From Microcoleus sp. FACHB-68 (GTDB lineage: Bacteria > Cyanobacteriota > Cyanobacteriia > Cyanobacteriales > Oscillatoriaceae): a DNA stretch of 64,000 nt. Shown here piece by piece: positions 44,515-53,728 of the stretch. Below the pieces are notes generated by a model. The model was not told where the DNA came from, did no database searches, and worked only from the letters and a program-made list of their open reading frames with translations. A program made the position numbers and the translations under genes. How positions within the stretch are numbered: the stretch's first letter is position 1; every line of letters begins with the position of its first letter. The stretch spans positions 903,675-967,674 of the forward strand of contig NZ_JACJOT010000006.1 in assembly GCF_014695715.1 (NCBI RefSeq). Reading direction: 5' to 3'.

Positions 44515-46308
44515 ATGGCATCCAACTCAAGACGGAAACTTCCAAAAACGGTGCATCCCCTTAAGCGTCTTCTACACTACGGACACCCACACCGGCAGCA
44601 AATCCGGCTAGCAACAATTTGCTCAATTCTTAACAAAACTTTTGACTTAGCACCCCCCGTTTTAATCGGTGTAGCCGTCGATGTCGTCGTCAAACAAGAG
44701 GATTCTCTGCTAGCTCAGTGGGGAATGAAAGATATCTTTGGACAATTTTTAATTCTTTCTATTCTGACGGTCATCATTTGGATACTCGAATCAGTCTTTG
44801 AATACGCTTACGCTCGACTTTGGCGGAATTTAGGTCAGACAATTCAGCACGAATTGCGCCTTGATGCCTACAGCCACATCCAGGAATTAGATATCGCTTA
44901 TTTTGAAGATCGCAGCACCGGCGGCTTGATGTCTATTTTAAGTGATGATATCAACCAGCTAGAGCGTTTTCTCGATTTTGGAGCCAATGAAATCATCCAA
45001 GTCACCACAACGGTTGTCATCATTGGCAGTGTGTTCTTTTTCGTCGCGCCGAGTGTGGCTTGGATGGCGATGCTGCCGATGCCGTTTATCCTTTGGGGTT
45101 CCGTTGCGTTTCAACGCCTTCTCGCGCCTCGCTATGCCGAAGTGCGGGAAAAAGTGAGCTTGCTTAACGGACAACTGTCAAATAATTTATCCGGCATCAC
45201 GACCATTAAAAGCTTTACTGCCGAACAATATGAAGCTAAACGTATTGAACGAGAAAGCGAAGCTTACCGCCAAAGTAACCGCCGTGCTATCAAACTTTCT
45301 GCGGCATTTGTTCCGTTAATTCGGATGATCATTTTGGTGGGATTTACGGCTTTGCTGCTTTATGGCGGGATGGAAGCGGTTGCCGGCAAAATGTCTGTCG
45401 GTTCTTATAGTGTGTTAGTCTTTCTTATCCAGCGATTATTGTGGCCGTTAACACGCTTGGGAGAGACGTTTGATCAATATCAAAGAGCAATGGCTTCAAC
45501 CACGCGTGTGCTGAATTTACTCGACACTCCGATTGCAATTCATCCCGGTGACAAACCGTTGCCGGTTGCTTTAGTTCGGGGTGAAGTGGAGTTGCGAAAT
45601 GTGACATTTGCTTACCGGGATCGTTCTCCGGTTATTAAAAATCTTTCTTTGCATATTCCTGCCGGCAAAACAATTGCAATTGTTGGTTCCACCGGCTCAG
45701 GGAAAAGCACTTTAGTAAAACTGCTGTTGCGGCTGTATGAAATTGAATCGGGAACGATTACCCTTGATGGTATTGAATTAAGCGAACTGAACTTAAAAGA
45801 TTTGCGGCAAGCTATCGGGTTAGTCAGCCAGGATGTATTTTTATTTCACGGGACAGTTGCAGAAAATATTGCTTATGGCACCTTTGAAGCAACGCCGGCA
45901 GAAATTATAGAAGCCGCAAAAGTTGCAGAAGCCCATGAATTTATTACGCAACTTCCTCAAGGTTATGAAACAATTGTAGGGGAACGAGGGCAGAAATTAT
46001 CCGGCGGCCAACGACAGCGACTTGCCATCGCCCGCGCCATTCTCAAAAACCCACCGATTCTCATTTTGGATGAAGCGACCTCGGCAGTGGATAATGAGAC
46101 AGAAGCGGCAATTCAACGATCACTCGAACGCATTACCCAAAATCGCACAACAATTGCGATCGCCCATCGCCTTTCCACCGTTCGCAATGCCGATTGCATT
46201 TATGTCATGGAGCATGGCAAATTAATAGAGTGGGGCCGGCATGAACAACTGCTCGATCAACAGGGAATTTATGCAAGTCTCTGGCGTGTGCAAATGGGTT
46301 TAAGATGA
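44515..46308 (+). CDS. ABC transporter, fused permease/ATP-binding exporter
   Basis: A 597-residue half-transporter, expected to dimerise in the inner membrane. Six membrane helices lie in residues 25-320. The nucleotide-binding domain follows: Walker [10 protein letters not shown] (about 395-403), Q-loop LVSQDVFLF, signature [10 protein letters not shown], Walker [13 protein letters not shown] and switch His in AIAHRLSTV. It is of the MsbA/multidrug type; substrate unknown. The next gene starts 25 bases downstream and may be in the same operon. Confidence 0.95.
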   Translation: MASNSRRKLPKTVHPLKRLLHYGHPHRQQIRLATICSILNKTFDLAPPVLIGVAVDVVVKQEDSLLAQWGMKDIFGQFLILSILTVIIWILESVFEYAYARLWRNLGQTIQHELRLDAYSHIQELDIAYFEDRSTGGLMSILSDDINQLERFLDFGANEIIQVTTTVVIIGSVFFFVAPSVAWMAMLPMPFILWGSVAFQRLLAPRYAEVREKVSLLNGQLSNNLSGITTIKSFTAEQYEAKRIERESEAYRQSNRRAIKLSAAFVPLIRMIILVGFTALLLYGGMEAVAGKMSVGSYSVLVFLIQRLLWPLTRLGETFDQYQRAMASTTRVLNLLDTPIAIHPGDKPLPVALVRGEVELRNVTFAYRDRSPVIKNLSLHIPAGKTIAIVGSTGSGKSTLVKLLLRLYEIESGTITLDGIELSELNLKDLRQAIGLVSQDVFLFHGTVAENIAYGTFEATPAEIIEAAKVAEAHEFITQLPQGYETIVGERGQKLSGGQRQRLAIARAILKNPPILILDEATSAVDNETEAAIQRSLERITQNRTTIAIAHRLSTVRNADCIYVMEHGKLIEWGRHEQLLDQQGIYASLWRVQMGLR

Positions 46309-46333
46309 TATTAACAATATTGGAAAGCAGAGC

Positions 46334-46765
46334 ATGATTCAACTCGGTAATAACCCGCCTCAAGAGGAAAAAAATAGCTGGCGACGGCAACTCGCTGAAT
46401 TTGTAAAAGCCAATCAGCATGAATTAGCGGCTTTGGCGTGGGGACTATTTCTGGAAAAGGGAGAAAGTGATGATACGCTGGGGATCGATCTCAAGCCAGA
46501 ACCGCATTTTGTCTACTGCCCCAGAGAGGCGATAGAAACCTTAAATCGCAACGTCGAGAACAACCTTCGAGAAGTTTTGGGAATTGTTGATAATCACAAT
46601 CCTGAAAAAGAAGTTTTGCTGATTGGAATTGGCAACGATCAAATCAAGCTTATTCAGTTTGAAGTAGAACCTGCACCTCCCGAATGTTTTGAGCAAGTTG
46701 CTACTGATGTTGATACCTTAATCAAGCGGTTAGAGCAGCGCATGAGCGAGCAAATCAAGTGCTAA
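46334..46765 (+). CDS. Conserved cyanobacterial protein, CcmS-like (tentative)
   Basis: A 143-residue soluble protein. The N-terminal WRRQLAEFVKANQHELAALAWG, then LGIDLKPEPHFVYCPREAIE and VLLIGIGNDQIKLIQFEVEP, is a pattern I associate with CcmS, the chaperone reported for beta-carboxysome assembly. This is from memory and should be confirmed. The C-terminal tail is a polar helix (VDTLIKRLEQRMSEQIKC). It sits after the ABC exporter, not with ccm genes; Rubisco is 14 kb away. Confidence 0.6.
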   Translation: MIQLGNNPPQEEKNSWRRQLAEFVKANQHELAALAWGLFLEKGESDDTLGIDLKPEPHFVYCPREAIETLNRNVENNLREVLGIVDNHNPEKEVLLIGIGNDQIKLIQFEVEPAPPECFEQVATDVDTLIKRLEQRMSEQIKC

Positions 46766-46830
46766 AAGGGTATTAAAAGCTATTATTAATTTTAGCTTAG
46801 TTAAATTCCCATCTGAAGCTTATCTCTTGA

Positions 46831-47721
46831 TCACTCAGACTTTTCGACGTATTCTAAAATGTGCTGAGTGGTGATTTGTGGCTGTTCGAGGTGAGGAACA
46901 TGACCGCAATTTTTAATCCAAATTAACTCACTGTGTGGAATCGATTGCTTAAATTTTTCTGCATCAGTCGTGCCTAAAATTCGGTCATTTTCTCCCCACA
47001 AAATCAGCGTTTGCTGCATAATATGTTCGAGTTTATCCCGAAAAGAACTGTAGCCTCCACTTTTTGTAAAAGCAATCAGTCCTTGATTCCATCGAGGCAT
47101 TTTCAGGTGCAAAGCTGCACAAAGCGCCGCATCAACAGAAGCCAATGTTTCATCAAAGTAAGCCGTGCGACTAATGCGCTGCCGCACTTTAGGATTTCGC
47201 AAAAATTCTGTGGCTAAATAACCTAGAGGCGGAATCAAATATTTTCCCCCTTTTGGGCCATTTGCAAACCCGGCACTATCAATTAAAATTAACTTCTTAA
47301 CCGCATCCGGATGAGAGAGCGTAAAATCAATGGCAGCAGCTCCTCCCATCGAAACCCCCACCAAAATAACGGGTTTCTGGATTAAAGTTTTCCAAAAATA
47401 ATAGAGGTGAGTTTTAATGGCTGTTGGGGAAACTGAAATTCCTGCTAATCGATCTGTAAAGCCAAAACCCAACAAATCAACCGCCCATGTTTCGTGTTTT
47501 TCAGCCAGTAAAGGTAGCAGCCGGCGAAACTCAAATACAGAGCTATCAAAGCCATGTAACAACAAAATAGGCGTACCGCCGGCACCCTGACGGATAAAAC
47601 TTGTGGGGATCGGTTGCTCACTCAAGGGAGTGGCGATTTCCTGACGCTCAATGCTCTGCGCCAGAGCAATCGAGGAGGGTTCAGTTAAGTTTTTAAATTC
47701 AGGAGGTAAGAAGGTAGACAT
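46831..47721 (-). CDS. Alpha/beta fold hydrolase
   Basis: A 296-residue serine hydrolase. Oxyanion motif LLLHGFDSSVFEFRRL, WAVDLLGFGFTDR on strand 4, nucleophile Ser in GVSMGGAAAIDF, acid Asp in LWGENDRI region and catalytic His in CGHVPHLEQP. No signal peptide. The family covers esterases, haloperoxidase-like and C-C hydrolases, so the substrate is open. It ends 66 bases from the CcmS-like gene (convergent) and is followed upstream by the 508-residue membrane protein on the same strand. Confidence 0.92.
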   Translation of the reverse strand: MSTFLPPEFKNLTEPSSIALAQSIERQEIATPLSEQPIPTSFIRQGAGGTPILLLHGFDSSVFEFRRLLPLLAEKHETWAVDLLGFGFTDRLAGISVSPTAIKTHLYYFWKTLIQKPVILVGVSMGGAAAIDFTLSHPDAVKKLILIDSAGFANGPKGGKYLIPPLGYLATEFLRNPKVRQRISRTAYFDETLASVDAALCAALHLKMPRWNQGLIAFTKSGGYSSFRDKLEHIMQQTLILWGENDRILGTTDAEKFKQSIPHSELIWIKNCGHVPHLEQPQITTQHILEYVEKSE

Positions 47722-47775
47722 GAAATTTATTTTACCTTCTCCCCACTAATTTTAGAACAGCATTTTTGTGTTCAA

Positions 47776-49302
47776 TTACTTCTCCTGCCTTTGTCCTGTC
47801 ACTTCGCGTTCTGTATCTCCAAGCATACGATCTACAGCCGCCACAGCCGGGTTTGCCCCCACAGCTTCCGCAGATTCTCCAGAACGATCTGCAACTTGGC
47901 TGAGAATTTCCATTTCTGCCAGCGTTTCCTCCGCTTCATTTTTTGTTGAATGGACGACGTAATTTAATTTCAATTCTTCTAACCAATCATTCAGCAGAGA
48001 TTGTAATTCCGAAAGCGTTTCTTTATCTTGTAGTTCTTGGCGTAACGCTTCCTTGAAATCATGAGTCAGTTGATCTAAAATTTGCCGGCCTTTCGTATCG
48101 GAATATGAATTAGACACAACATCGACAGCCGTACCGGCTAGATAATTGGCTAACTGCTCGATCACATCTGTCGGTAGCAAACCGAGGCCGGGAATTCTCT
48201 TCAAGCCTTGATAAAAATCAGATTGCTTAAAAGAACTTTCTAGGCTGTGATGCATTAAATTTTCTAACCCAGGCTGAACTTTCGGCAAAACCCGATTAAT
48301 TGTCAAGTGGAGCAGGCGATCACTAATTGCTTCAACTTCATCAATGTTGTTAACTGTAATGTAAGGTTGCGTCTTCAATAAAAAACCGGCAGCATCTCCA
48401 TTTTTAATCGCATTTTGCGTTTGTGTGATAATCCGAACGATCACAAAATTCGTTACCTGATTGGCTAAATTTGCCATCGGTTCATAAGTAATCTGTACGA
48501 TCGCCCGATCAAAATTTATCACGCCTGATTGATGCAGCCGCACCAATACCGGCATCGCCCGCAAAGGTCGAAACAATGGCAGAAAGAGAAAAACATCATA
48601 CCAGCGCCTCACCATACAATCCCCCCAGCTCAGACGGGGAAACCGACGACTCAGCAAAAAAGTACGAATTAGGTACTCAGTGCCAAAAAAAGCAATAAAA
48701 ACAAGGTCAATTCGCCAGAAATTATCAATAAATCGACCGTATCTGTCTACCTGGCGAAAATAATTCGCTTCCATTAAAGGCCGAATTTCATTATTGAAAA
48801 AACCAAGTTGTGCTTGGCTGCCGGCCTGATTTAAATACTCAGAACTCCAAAATCTCTGAAATGCCCCTTTAGCAGAATTCGTACCGAGATGTTGCGCCAT
48901 CTCCCGTTTAATTTGGGCAAACGTGCCAACTTTAGCCGGCACTAAAAAAGGATTTTCATCAATAATCGTAGTGCTTTGATTGCGTAAATCTTCTAGTAAT
49001 TGCTGAGTCTGAGCCGCTGGCACTCCAGCTTGAGGCAATTGAGCGGATAATTGATCAACTGTATTAAGATATTTTACTGTGACTGGATGTGGTTCAATTC
49101 CTTTAACTGGATCGTATAAAGTTACCACACCTGGTAGCTGCCGCAAATAGAAATCTCGTAATGGAACATAGGTAATATTAAATATCACCAAAGCAAGGTT
49201 AAAAAGTGCGATTAAAGCGCTCAGTTTTGCCCACCAGTGAATCGGGCGAGAAGTTTCCGAGGCTGTAGAGTTAGGATCTGCTGTTAATAGTTGAGTCTGC
49301 AT
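47776..49302 (-). CDS. Conserved cyanobacterial membrane protein (508 aa)
   Basis: Unnamed family. TM1 at about 25-47 (LSALIALFNLALVIFNITYV). A soluble loop (50-190) follows, then TM2 at 198-220 (IDLVFIAFFGTEYLIRTFLL), and an amphipathic or re-entrant segment near 235-252 (WYDVFLFLPLFRPLRAMPVL) that recalls the S4-S5-like parts of ion channels. Residues 260-460 are helical and soluble; the C-terminus is acidic. The FRPLRAMPVLVRLHQSG stretch with regularly spaced Arg is notable. Role unknown. It lies 55 bases upstream of the hydrolase gene on the same strand, probably one operon. Confidence 0.75.
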   Translation of the reverse strand: MQTQLLTADPNSTASETSRPIHWWAKLSALIALFNLALVIFNITYVPLRDFYLRQLPGVVTLYDPVKGIEPHPVTVKYLNTVDQLSAQLPQAGVPAAQTQQLLEDLRNQSTTIIDENPFLVPAKVGTFAQIKREMAQHLGTNSAKGAFQRFWSSEYLNQAGSQAQLGFFNNEIRPLMEANYFRQVDRYGRFIDNFWRIDLVFIAFFGTEYLIRTFLLSRRFPRLSWGDCMVRRWYDVFLFLPLFRPLRAMPVLVRLHQSGVINFDRAIVQITYEPMANLANQVTNFVIVRIITQTQNAIKNGDAAGFLLKTQPYITVNNIDEVEAISDRLLHLTINRVLPKVQPGLENLMHHSLESSFKQSDFYQGLKRIPGLGLLPTDVIEQLANYLAGTAVDVVSNSYSDTKGRQILDQLTHDFKEALRQELQDKETLSELQSLLNDWLEELKLNYVVHSTKNEAEETLAEMEILSQVADRSGESAEAVGANPAVAAVDRMLGDTEREVTGQRQEK

Positions 49303-49420
49303 CTTTCAGATTTTTGCAACACATCTTTGATTGATGAGTCGCTGGTTTTACGCACTCACTTTATCGATCTTGCCTGCTTTTACCAGAATTCGGCATAAGT
49401 CTAAGGGAAGAATCTGAATT

Positions 49421-49490
49421 AGGGCATGGGGCATGGGGCATAGGGCATGAGGCAAGGCTGCGCCAACCTAAAGGTAGGGGCATGGGAAGA
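49421..49490 (+). repeat. GGGGCAT heptamer module, copy 3
   Basis: GGGCATGGGGCATGGGGCAT, then TAGGGCATGAGGCAAGGCTG and CGCCAACCTAAAGGTAGGGG followed by CATGGGAAGA. The second half (CGCCAACCTAAAGGTA) is shared with the copy at 60121. It is cut at 49490 by a MITE-like insertion; its tail resumes at 49656. Confidence 0.7.
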
Positions 49491-49655
49491 CTACAGTGTA
49501 CACACAAGTCTTATCTACTTACGTTTGAGGTTGATTAGCCCCCTAAATCCCCCAACATTGGGGGACTTTAAATTCCGGTTCCCCCCAGAATTGGGGGGTT
49601 AGGGGGGCTAATTCCAGCGTTTTGAGGTTGATCACCAGATGTGTGTACACCGTAG
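49491..49655. mobile_element. MITE-like palindromic element with 11-bp target duplication
   Basis: The 165-bp element has terminal inverted repeats CTACAGTGTACACACA (49491-49506) and TGTGTGTACACCGTAG (49640-49655), 15 of 16 matching. The direct repeat GCATGGGAAGA abuts both ends (49480-49490 and 49656-49666). Inside is a second long palindrome, TTAGCCCCC...CCCCCAA against TTGGGGGG...GGGGGGCTAA, and a repeated TTTGAGGTTGAT. No coding frame. Ends plus target duplication show transposition, presumably by a transposase in trans. Confidence 0.8.
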
Positions 49656-49698
49656 GCATGGGAAGAGGGGAAGAGGGTTTGTCCTGAATTCTCTGTCT

Positions 49699-50484
49699 TT
49701 AGTGTCCCGACTCTGGAAATTGGTGTTCTCGGACTTCAACGGAAAAATCCCGCACAGCCTTACCGATCACCTGCCGAAGATTCGCGTAAGACTTGGCAAA
49801 GGGGGGTTGCCGGCTGGAAAGTCCTAATAAATCTGCTGTCACAAGGACTTGGCCATCACAATCTGGCCCTGCACCAATGCCAATCGTGGGAATAACCAGG
49901 CGTTTGGAGATTTGGGCCGCTAACTCGGCTGGGATATGCTCTAATACAATCGCAAAGGCACCGGCTTGTTCCAGTGCGATCGCTTCTAATAAAATCCGCT
50001 CACCGGCTTCTGGAGTCTTACCCTGCTGCCGGTAGCCTAGTTGATGCACAGACTGCGGCGTTAACCCGACATGACCCATCACCGGGATGCCGGCTTGCAC
50101 TAAGCGATAAACTGTTTGTGCGATCGCATCATATCCCCCCTCCAACTTCACCGCATTCGCCCCTGTTTCCTTGAGTATCCTGCCGGCAGAGTGCATCGCT
50201 TGCTGGGGGCTTTCTTGGTACGTCAAAAACGGCAAATCCACCACGACTAAGGCTTTTTTTACGCCCCGCCGCACAGCTTTGGCGTGGTGCATCATCTCCT
50301 CCAGCGTCACCGGCAGCGTCGTTTCGTAGCCCAACGCAACCATCGCCAGAGAATCCCCAACCAAAATTAAATCAACACCGGCCTCATCCAGCAGTTGCGC
50401 CACAGGATAATCCCATGCCGTCAGCGCTACGATTGGACGCCCTTGTTGTTTCCATTGAATTAATTGCTGGATGGTGACGCTCAT
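49699..50484 (-). CDS. panB: 3-methyl-2-oxobutanoate hydroxymethyltransferase
   Basis: Cytoplasmic enzyme of 261 residues, first committed step of pantothenate (CoA) synthesis: 2-oxoisovalerate plus methylene-tetrahydrofolate to ketopantoate. Metal-binding [26 protein letters not shown] and catalytic Glu in LEHIPAELA are present; [18 protein letters not shown] is the family signature. Start [12 protein letters not shown] matches family length; a longer frame to 50580 would overlap the divergent methyltransferase start. panC is not adjacent. Confidence 0.95.
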   Translation of the reverse strand: MSVTIQQLIQWKQQGRPIVALTAWDYPVAQLLDEAGVDLILVGDSLAMVALGYETTLPVTLEEMMHHAKAVRRGVKKALVVVDLPFLTYQESPQQAMHSAGRILKETGANAVKLEGGYDAIAQTVYRLVQAGIPVMGHVGLTPQSVHQLGYRQQGKTPEAGERILLEAIALEQAGAFAIVLEHIPAELAAQISKRLVIPTIGIGAGPDCDGQVLVTADLLGLSSRQPPFAKSYANLRQVIGKAVRDFSVEVREHQFPESGH

Positions 50485-50549
50485 ATAAATTGAGGGTAAA
50501 ATTGCACTCTTGCAAGGATAGCAAAATCCCTTAGCGCAAAGGTTGGAAT

Positions 50550-51281
50550 ATGACAGAGTGGTACAAAGAAGACCTCGCATTTATTCATGACGTTGGTTTC
50601 AGTGACTACGCGCTTAAATCTGCTGCCGGCATCTTAGAAATTCTGCATCAGCGCCATATCCGGTCAGGTTTAGTCGTCGATTTGGGGTGCGGAACCGGCT
50701 TATGGACGCAAGAACTTGCAAAAGCTGACTATCAAGTTTTGGGAGTTGATATCTCGGAAGCTGCCATCGCCATTGCCCGAACAAGAGTCCCCAATGCCGA
50801 ATTTCGGGTTGAGTCGTTATTCAAAACCGGCATCCCACCCTGCAATGCTGTCACCGCTATCAGTGAATGTCTTAACTATCTATTCGATCCAGATAATCAG
50901 CGCGAAACCTTAAATCAACTCTTCCACCGCATTTATCACGCCTTAATTCCTGGGGGTGTTTTGGTCTTCGATATTATTGAATTAGGAGACGTGCCGGTGG
51001 AAATGACAAAGGGATTTAAGGAAGGAAAAGATTGGATCGTGCTAGTGGAAAAAGAGGAAGATCACGACCTGGCAATTTTAACACGCAAGATTATTACCTT
51101 TCGCAAAATTGGAGAATATTACAGACGGGATGACGAAGTCCACCGGCAGCGATTATACAAAGAGGAAGATATTGTAACAGAACTTTCTCAAGTGGGTTTT
51201 CAGGTTCAAACAATGCGGAGTTATGGGCAATATACTTTGCCCCAAGGTCGTGTAGCATTCGTTGCCGGTAAACCAGGATGA
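50550..51281 (+). CDS. Class I SAM-dependent methyltransferase
   Basis: A 243-residue Rossmann-fold methyltransferase. SAM motif [17 protein letters not shown] at about 45-60, acidic motif [12 protein letters not shown], and motif [15 protein letters not shown]. The C-terminal half has a small antiparallel sheet. Substrate unknown; small-molecule type. AAAGG lies 9 bases before the ATG. Its stop overlaps the start of the XisI-like gene (ATGA). Divergent from panB with 65 bases between starts. Confidence 0.9.
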   Translation: MTEWYKEDLAFIHDVGFSDYALKSAAGILEILHQRHIRSGLVVDLGCGTGLWTQELAKADYQVLGVDISEAAIAIARTRVPNAEFRVESLFKTGIPPCNAVTAISECLNYLFDPDNQRETLNQLFHRIYHALIPGGVLVFDIIELGDVPVEMTKGFKEGKDWIVLVEKEEDHDLAILTRKIITFRKIGEYYRRDDEVHRQRLYKEEDIVTELSQVGFQVQTMRSYGQYTLPQGRVAFVAGKPG

Positions 51282-51439
51282 AGACAGTGCGTTTGATAGG
51301 ATTTAATGAGGATAAGATTTGGGTGGAATATGACGGGATGGATCAGGAAATCACTAAAGACTTAATTGCCGGCGGCATTCCGCTAGAGCGAATTATTCTT
51401 GCATTTTTCCCTGAAGAGCAAACTGCTGCAACTGCTTGA
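51278..51439 (+). CDS. XisI-like C-terminal fragment (53 aa)
   Basis: A short gene starting inside the methyltransferase stop (ATGA). Translation: [20 protein letters not shown], then MDQEITKDLIAGGIPLERII and LAFFPEEQTAATA. It lines up with the last half of XisI proteins (KIWIQxDGTExGIAxELVxxGVPKEDIVLGFxPP), which are about 110 residues and usually paired with XisH in cyanobacteria. Here the N-terminal half and XisH are absent. It may be a free-standing domain coupled translationally to the methyltransferase, or a remnant. Family match is by eye. Confidence 0.6.
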   Translation: MKTVRLIGFNEDKIWVEYDGMDQEITKDLIAGGIPLERIILAFFPEEQTAATA

Positions 51440-51552
51440 ATTTAAACTTGCTGCGCTGTGGGTGTTAGTGCTTGCAATCACATGGATGCCTACCTGTAGG
51501 CTAAACCAATTTGCATAATCGCTCTTTTCATTCACCCTTGCGCTCGACTTAA

Positions 51553-52650
51553 TCATACATTTGTATTAACTCCCCGCATCAGAACAACGGGATGTGCGCG
51601 GGGATTAGGTGAACCTGGAAATGCAGAAAAGCAAACTCTACTACCAATCGTTGGTTTACTGCCATAAACACTATCGAAATGGACAAAAATAGTTTGTCCG
51701 TCATCGCTCTGAATTGTACCCCAATTCCATTCGGGGTGCTTATATATAAATTTACCAGTCTTTCTCTCAACAACCGGATAGCATAAGTTTTCACATTTTT
51801 GTACTAACTGATCCGCATTGGGACGTTCTTCGGGATTTTTATTTAAACATGAGAGAATTACTTTATACAATTCACTCCCTAGAGACTTAAATTGAGAATT
51901 ATTTTCGATGTAGCTGGGTTTCGGAGGAGGTGTAGCTGCAAGGATATTGGGAACAGCATTTAACCCGAATCCAAAAGGCTTTTGACCACTTATTAGTTCA
52001 TACATCATTGCTCCCATCGCCCACACATCTGATGGCTTACCTGCATTCCGAGAGTCTTGGATCATTTCAGGTGCCATATATGGTAGTGCCCCTACTACTG
52101 TTGAGGAAGCAGCAGTGGAAGCATCACCTCTCTCAACAGCATCTATAATTTCTTCTTTAGCCATTTTAGCAATACCGAAATCTGTAATCTTGATCTCTGA
52201 GAGATTGAAATCTCCTGACACCATCACATTACTTGGCTTGAGATCGCGATGGATTACACCTGCGTGATGAGAAGCAGCAACACCTTTAGCCAAATAGTGC
52301 AGAATTTTTGCAGTCAGATATGGATCGACGAATTGTAGTTGTTGAACTATCCCTTCCTTTAGATCCTTACCTGATATAAATTCTTCGATTAAATAAGAAG
52401 TTGAGCCAATTTCTAGATAGTCTAGAGTCTTCGCTACATTTGGATGATTGACTTTAGCGCTCACTACCGCACTGCTCTTAAACCGTTTTTTCGCAGATTT
52501 GTTTTTAGGAACTTTTAGAGCAACTTCTCTATTAAGTACCAAATCCAATGCACGATAAACCTGCTGCATTCCACCTTCGCCAACAAAGCAAAGAATTTTA
52601 TAACGATTATCTATTTGCTCGCCAATGTTATGAATTTGATCGTCGTTCAT
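51553..52650 (-). CDS. Serine/threonine protein kinase with C-terminal cold-shock-like domain
   Basis: A 365-residue Hanks-type kinase. Gly-rich loop GEGGMQQVYRA, ATP Lys in VALKV, catalytic loop HRDLKPSN, DFG in TDFGIAK, and an APE motif in YMAPEM. Kinase domain about 15-285. Residues 299-360 look like a cold-shock/OB domain: WNWGTIQSDDG resembles RNP1 (KGFGFI), IFVHFDSV matches RNP2 (VFVHFSAI), and IGSRVCFSAFPG...PRAHPVV matches the GQxVxF...GPxAxNV end. A kinase fused to a nucleic-acid-binding fold is unusual. Third gene of the operon; its ATG overlaps the previous stop by 4 bases. Confidence 0.88.
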   Translation of the reverse strand: MNDDQIHNIGEQIDNRYKILCFVGEGGMQQVYRALDLVLNREVALKVPKNKSAKKRFKSSAVVSAKVNHPNVAKTLDYLEIGSTSYLIEEFISGKDLKEGIVQQLQFVDPYLTAKILHYLAKGVAASHHAGVIHRDLKPSNVMVSGDFNLSEIKITDFGIAKMAKEEIIDAVERGDASTAASSTVVGALPYMAPEMIQDSRNAGKPSDVWAMGAMMYELISGQKPFGFGLNAVPNILAATPPPKPSYIENNSQFKSLGSELYKVILSCLNKNPEERPNADQLVQKCENLCYPVVERKTGKFIYKHPEWNWGTIQSDDGQTIFVHFDSVYGSKPTIGSRVCFSAFPGSPNPRAHPVVLMRGVNTNV

Positions 52651-53723
52651 AAAACCACCTCTGGATTCGATATATCGAACGTTATGAATAACCTTGAAAC
52701 TCCATCGCTAGAAGAACCAATAGTAATTACGCAATCTTTAGGGAGTTGTTGACCTTGGAACACAGATTTATTGTTTACAAAAATTGCTCCATTAACGGAC
52801 TCAATCAAGAAATCTAAACCGTCATATTTGATACGAAGTGAACCATATCCTGGGGAATCTAATTTTACGATTTGATTCACCTTTTCAAGGATATATTCAT
52901 GTGTTCCTTTCATAACAAGTGCTCGATGCTTGCCAAATAAAAGATATTTACCCATCAGATCTCTGACTTCTGCCATTGCAGGTCTATTTACTGGATCTTC
53001 TGATAGTGTTAGATCAAGCATACTTGCCAGTCTGTTAGGAATCCCGATAGAGAGAGAGGCAAAACTGGGAGGAGGAGGAGTAAAACCAGGAGGAATTTTT
53101 AATAAAGATTGTGGAATTTCTGTTCCCGACAGGTACAACGCAGTCACACCAAAAGCATAAGTATCTACAGCCTTTGTAAAGGAAACAAAACCGGACTGAT
53201 ATAATTCCGGTGCAGCGAAACCCGGAGTTCCACAAAATCCTAGAGTTGAGTCATTTTTTCCTGTAAATCTGGCTAATCCAAAATCAAATATTTTAAGGAT
53301 GTTTTCTCCATCAAATTTCATATTATTGGGCTTGATATCACGATGAATTAATCCTTGCGTGTGGATATCACTAATCCCCGATGCTATCTGATAAAGGACT
53401 TTTAAATATTGATCTTTTGATAATGTCTCTTTCCCAGTAAGAGACATTAAATCCTCTCCTGGTATATATTCTTGTACTATACCTATACGTCGTGTACTAC
53501 CTTCATTTACAAAAACGTCAAAAATTTGAACGACATTTTTTGACCTTATTTTTTGCAAAGCAGCTATTTCATCAAACAGTCTACGTTGATCTGTGACATC
53601 CTGAATAAATTTAATAGCAACATCTCGATCAAGATTTGTGTCTGTGCAGATTAAAATCTCTCCCATTCCTCCACAAAATTCTTTTCCTGTTGGAACATAG
53701 CGAGGTGGAATACCATTAGACAT
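52647..53723 (-). CDS. Serine/threonine protein kinase with C-terminal FHA-like domain
   Basis: A 358-residue Hanks-type kinase. Degenerate Gly-rich loop (GKEFCGGMGEI), Lys in VAIKF, HRDIKPNN, DFG in IFDFGLARF, and a FCGTPGFAAPEL activation segment. Kinase domain about 10-260. Residues 280-350 are beta-rich and read like an FHA fold (IKYDGLDFLIESVNGAIFVN, then GQQLPKDCVITIG), so it may bind phosphothreonine on its partner. AGGAGG inside the end of the PP2C gene serves this ATG, 5 bases after that stop. Cytoplasmic; no membrane helix or PASTA domains. Confidence 0.88.
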   Translation of the reverse strand: MSNGIPPRYVPTGKEFCGGMGEILICTDTNLDRDVAIKFIQDVTDQRRLFDEIAALQKIRSKNVVQIFDVFVNEGSTRRIGIVQEYIPGEDLMSLTGKETLSKDQYLKVLYQIASGISDIHTQGLIHRDIKPNNMKFDGENILKIFDFGLARFTGKNDSTLGFCGTPGFAAPELYQSGFVSFTKAVDTYAFGVTALYLSGTEIPQSLLKIPPGFTPPPPSFASLSIGIPNRLASMLDLTLSEDPVNRPAMAEVRDLMGKYLLFGKHRALVMKGTHEYILEKVNQIVKLDSPGYGSLRIKYDGLDFLIESVNGAIFVNNKSVFQGQQLPKDCVITIGSSSDGVSRLFITFDISNPEVVL

Positions 53724-53728
53724 TAAAC

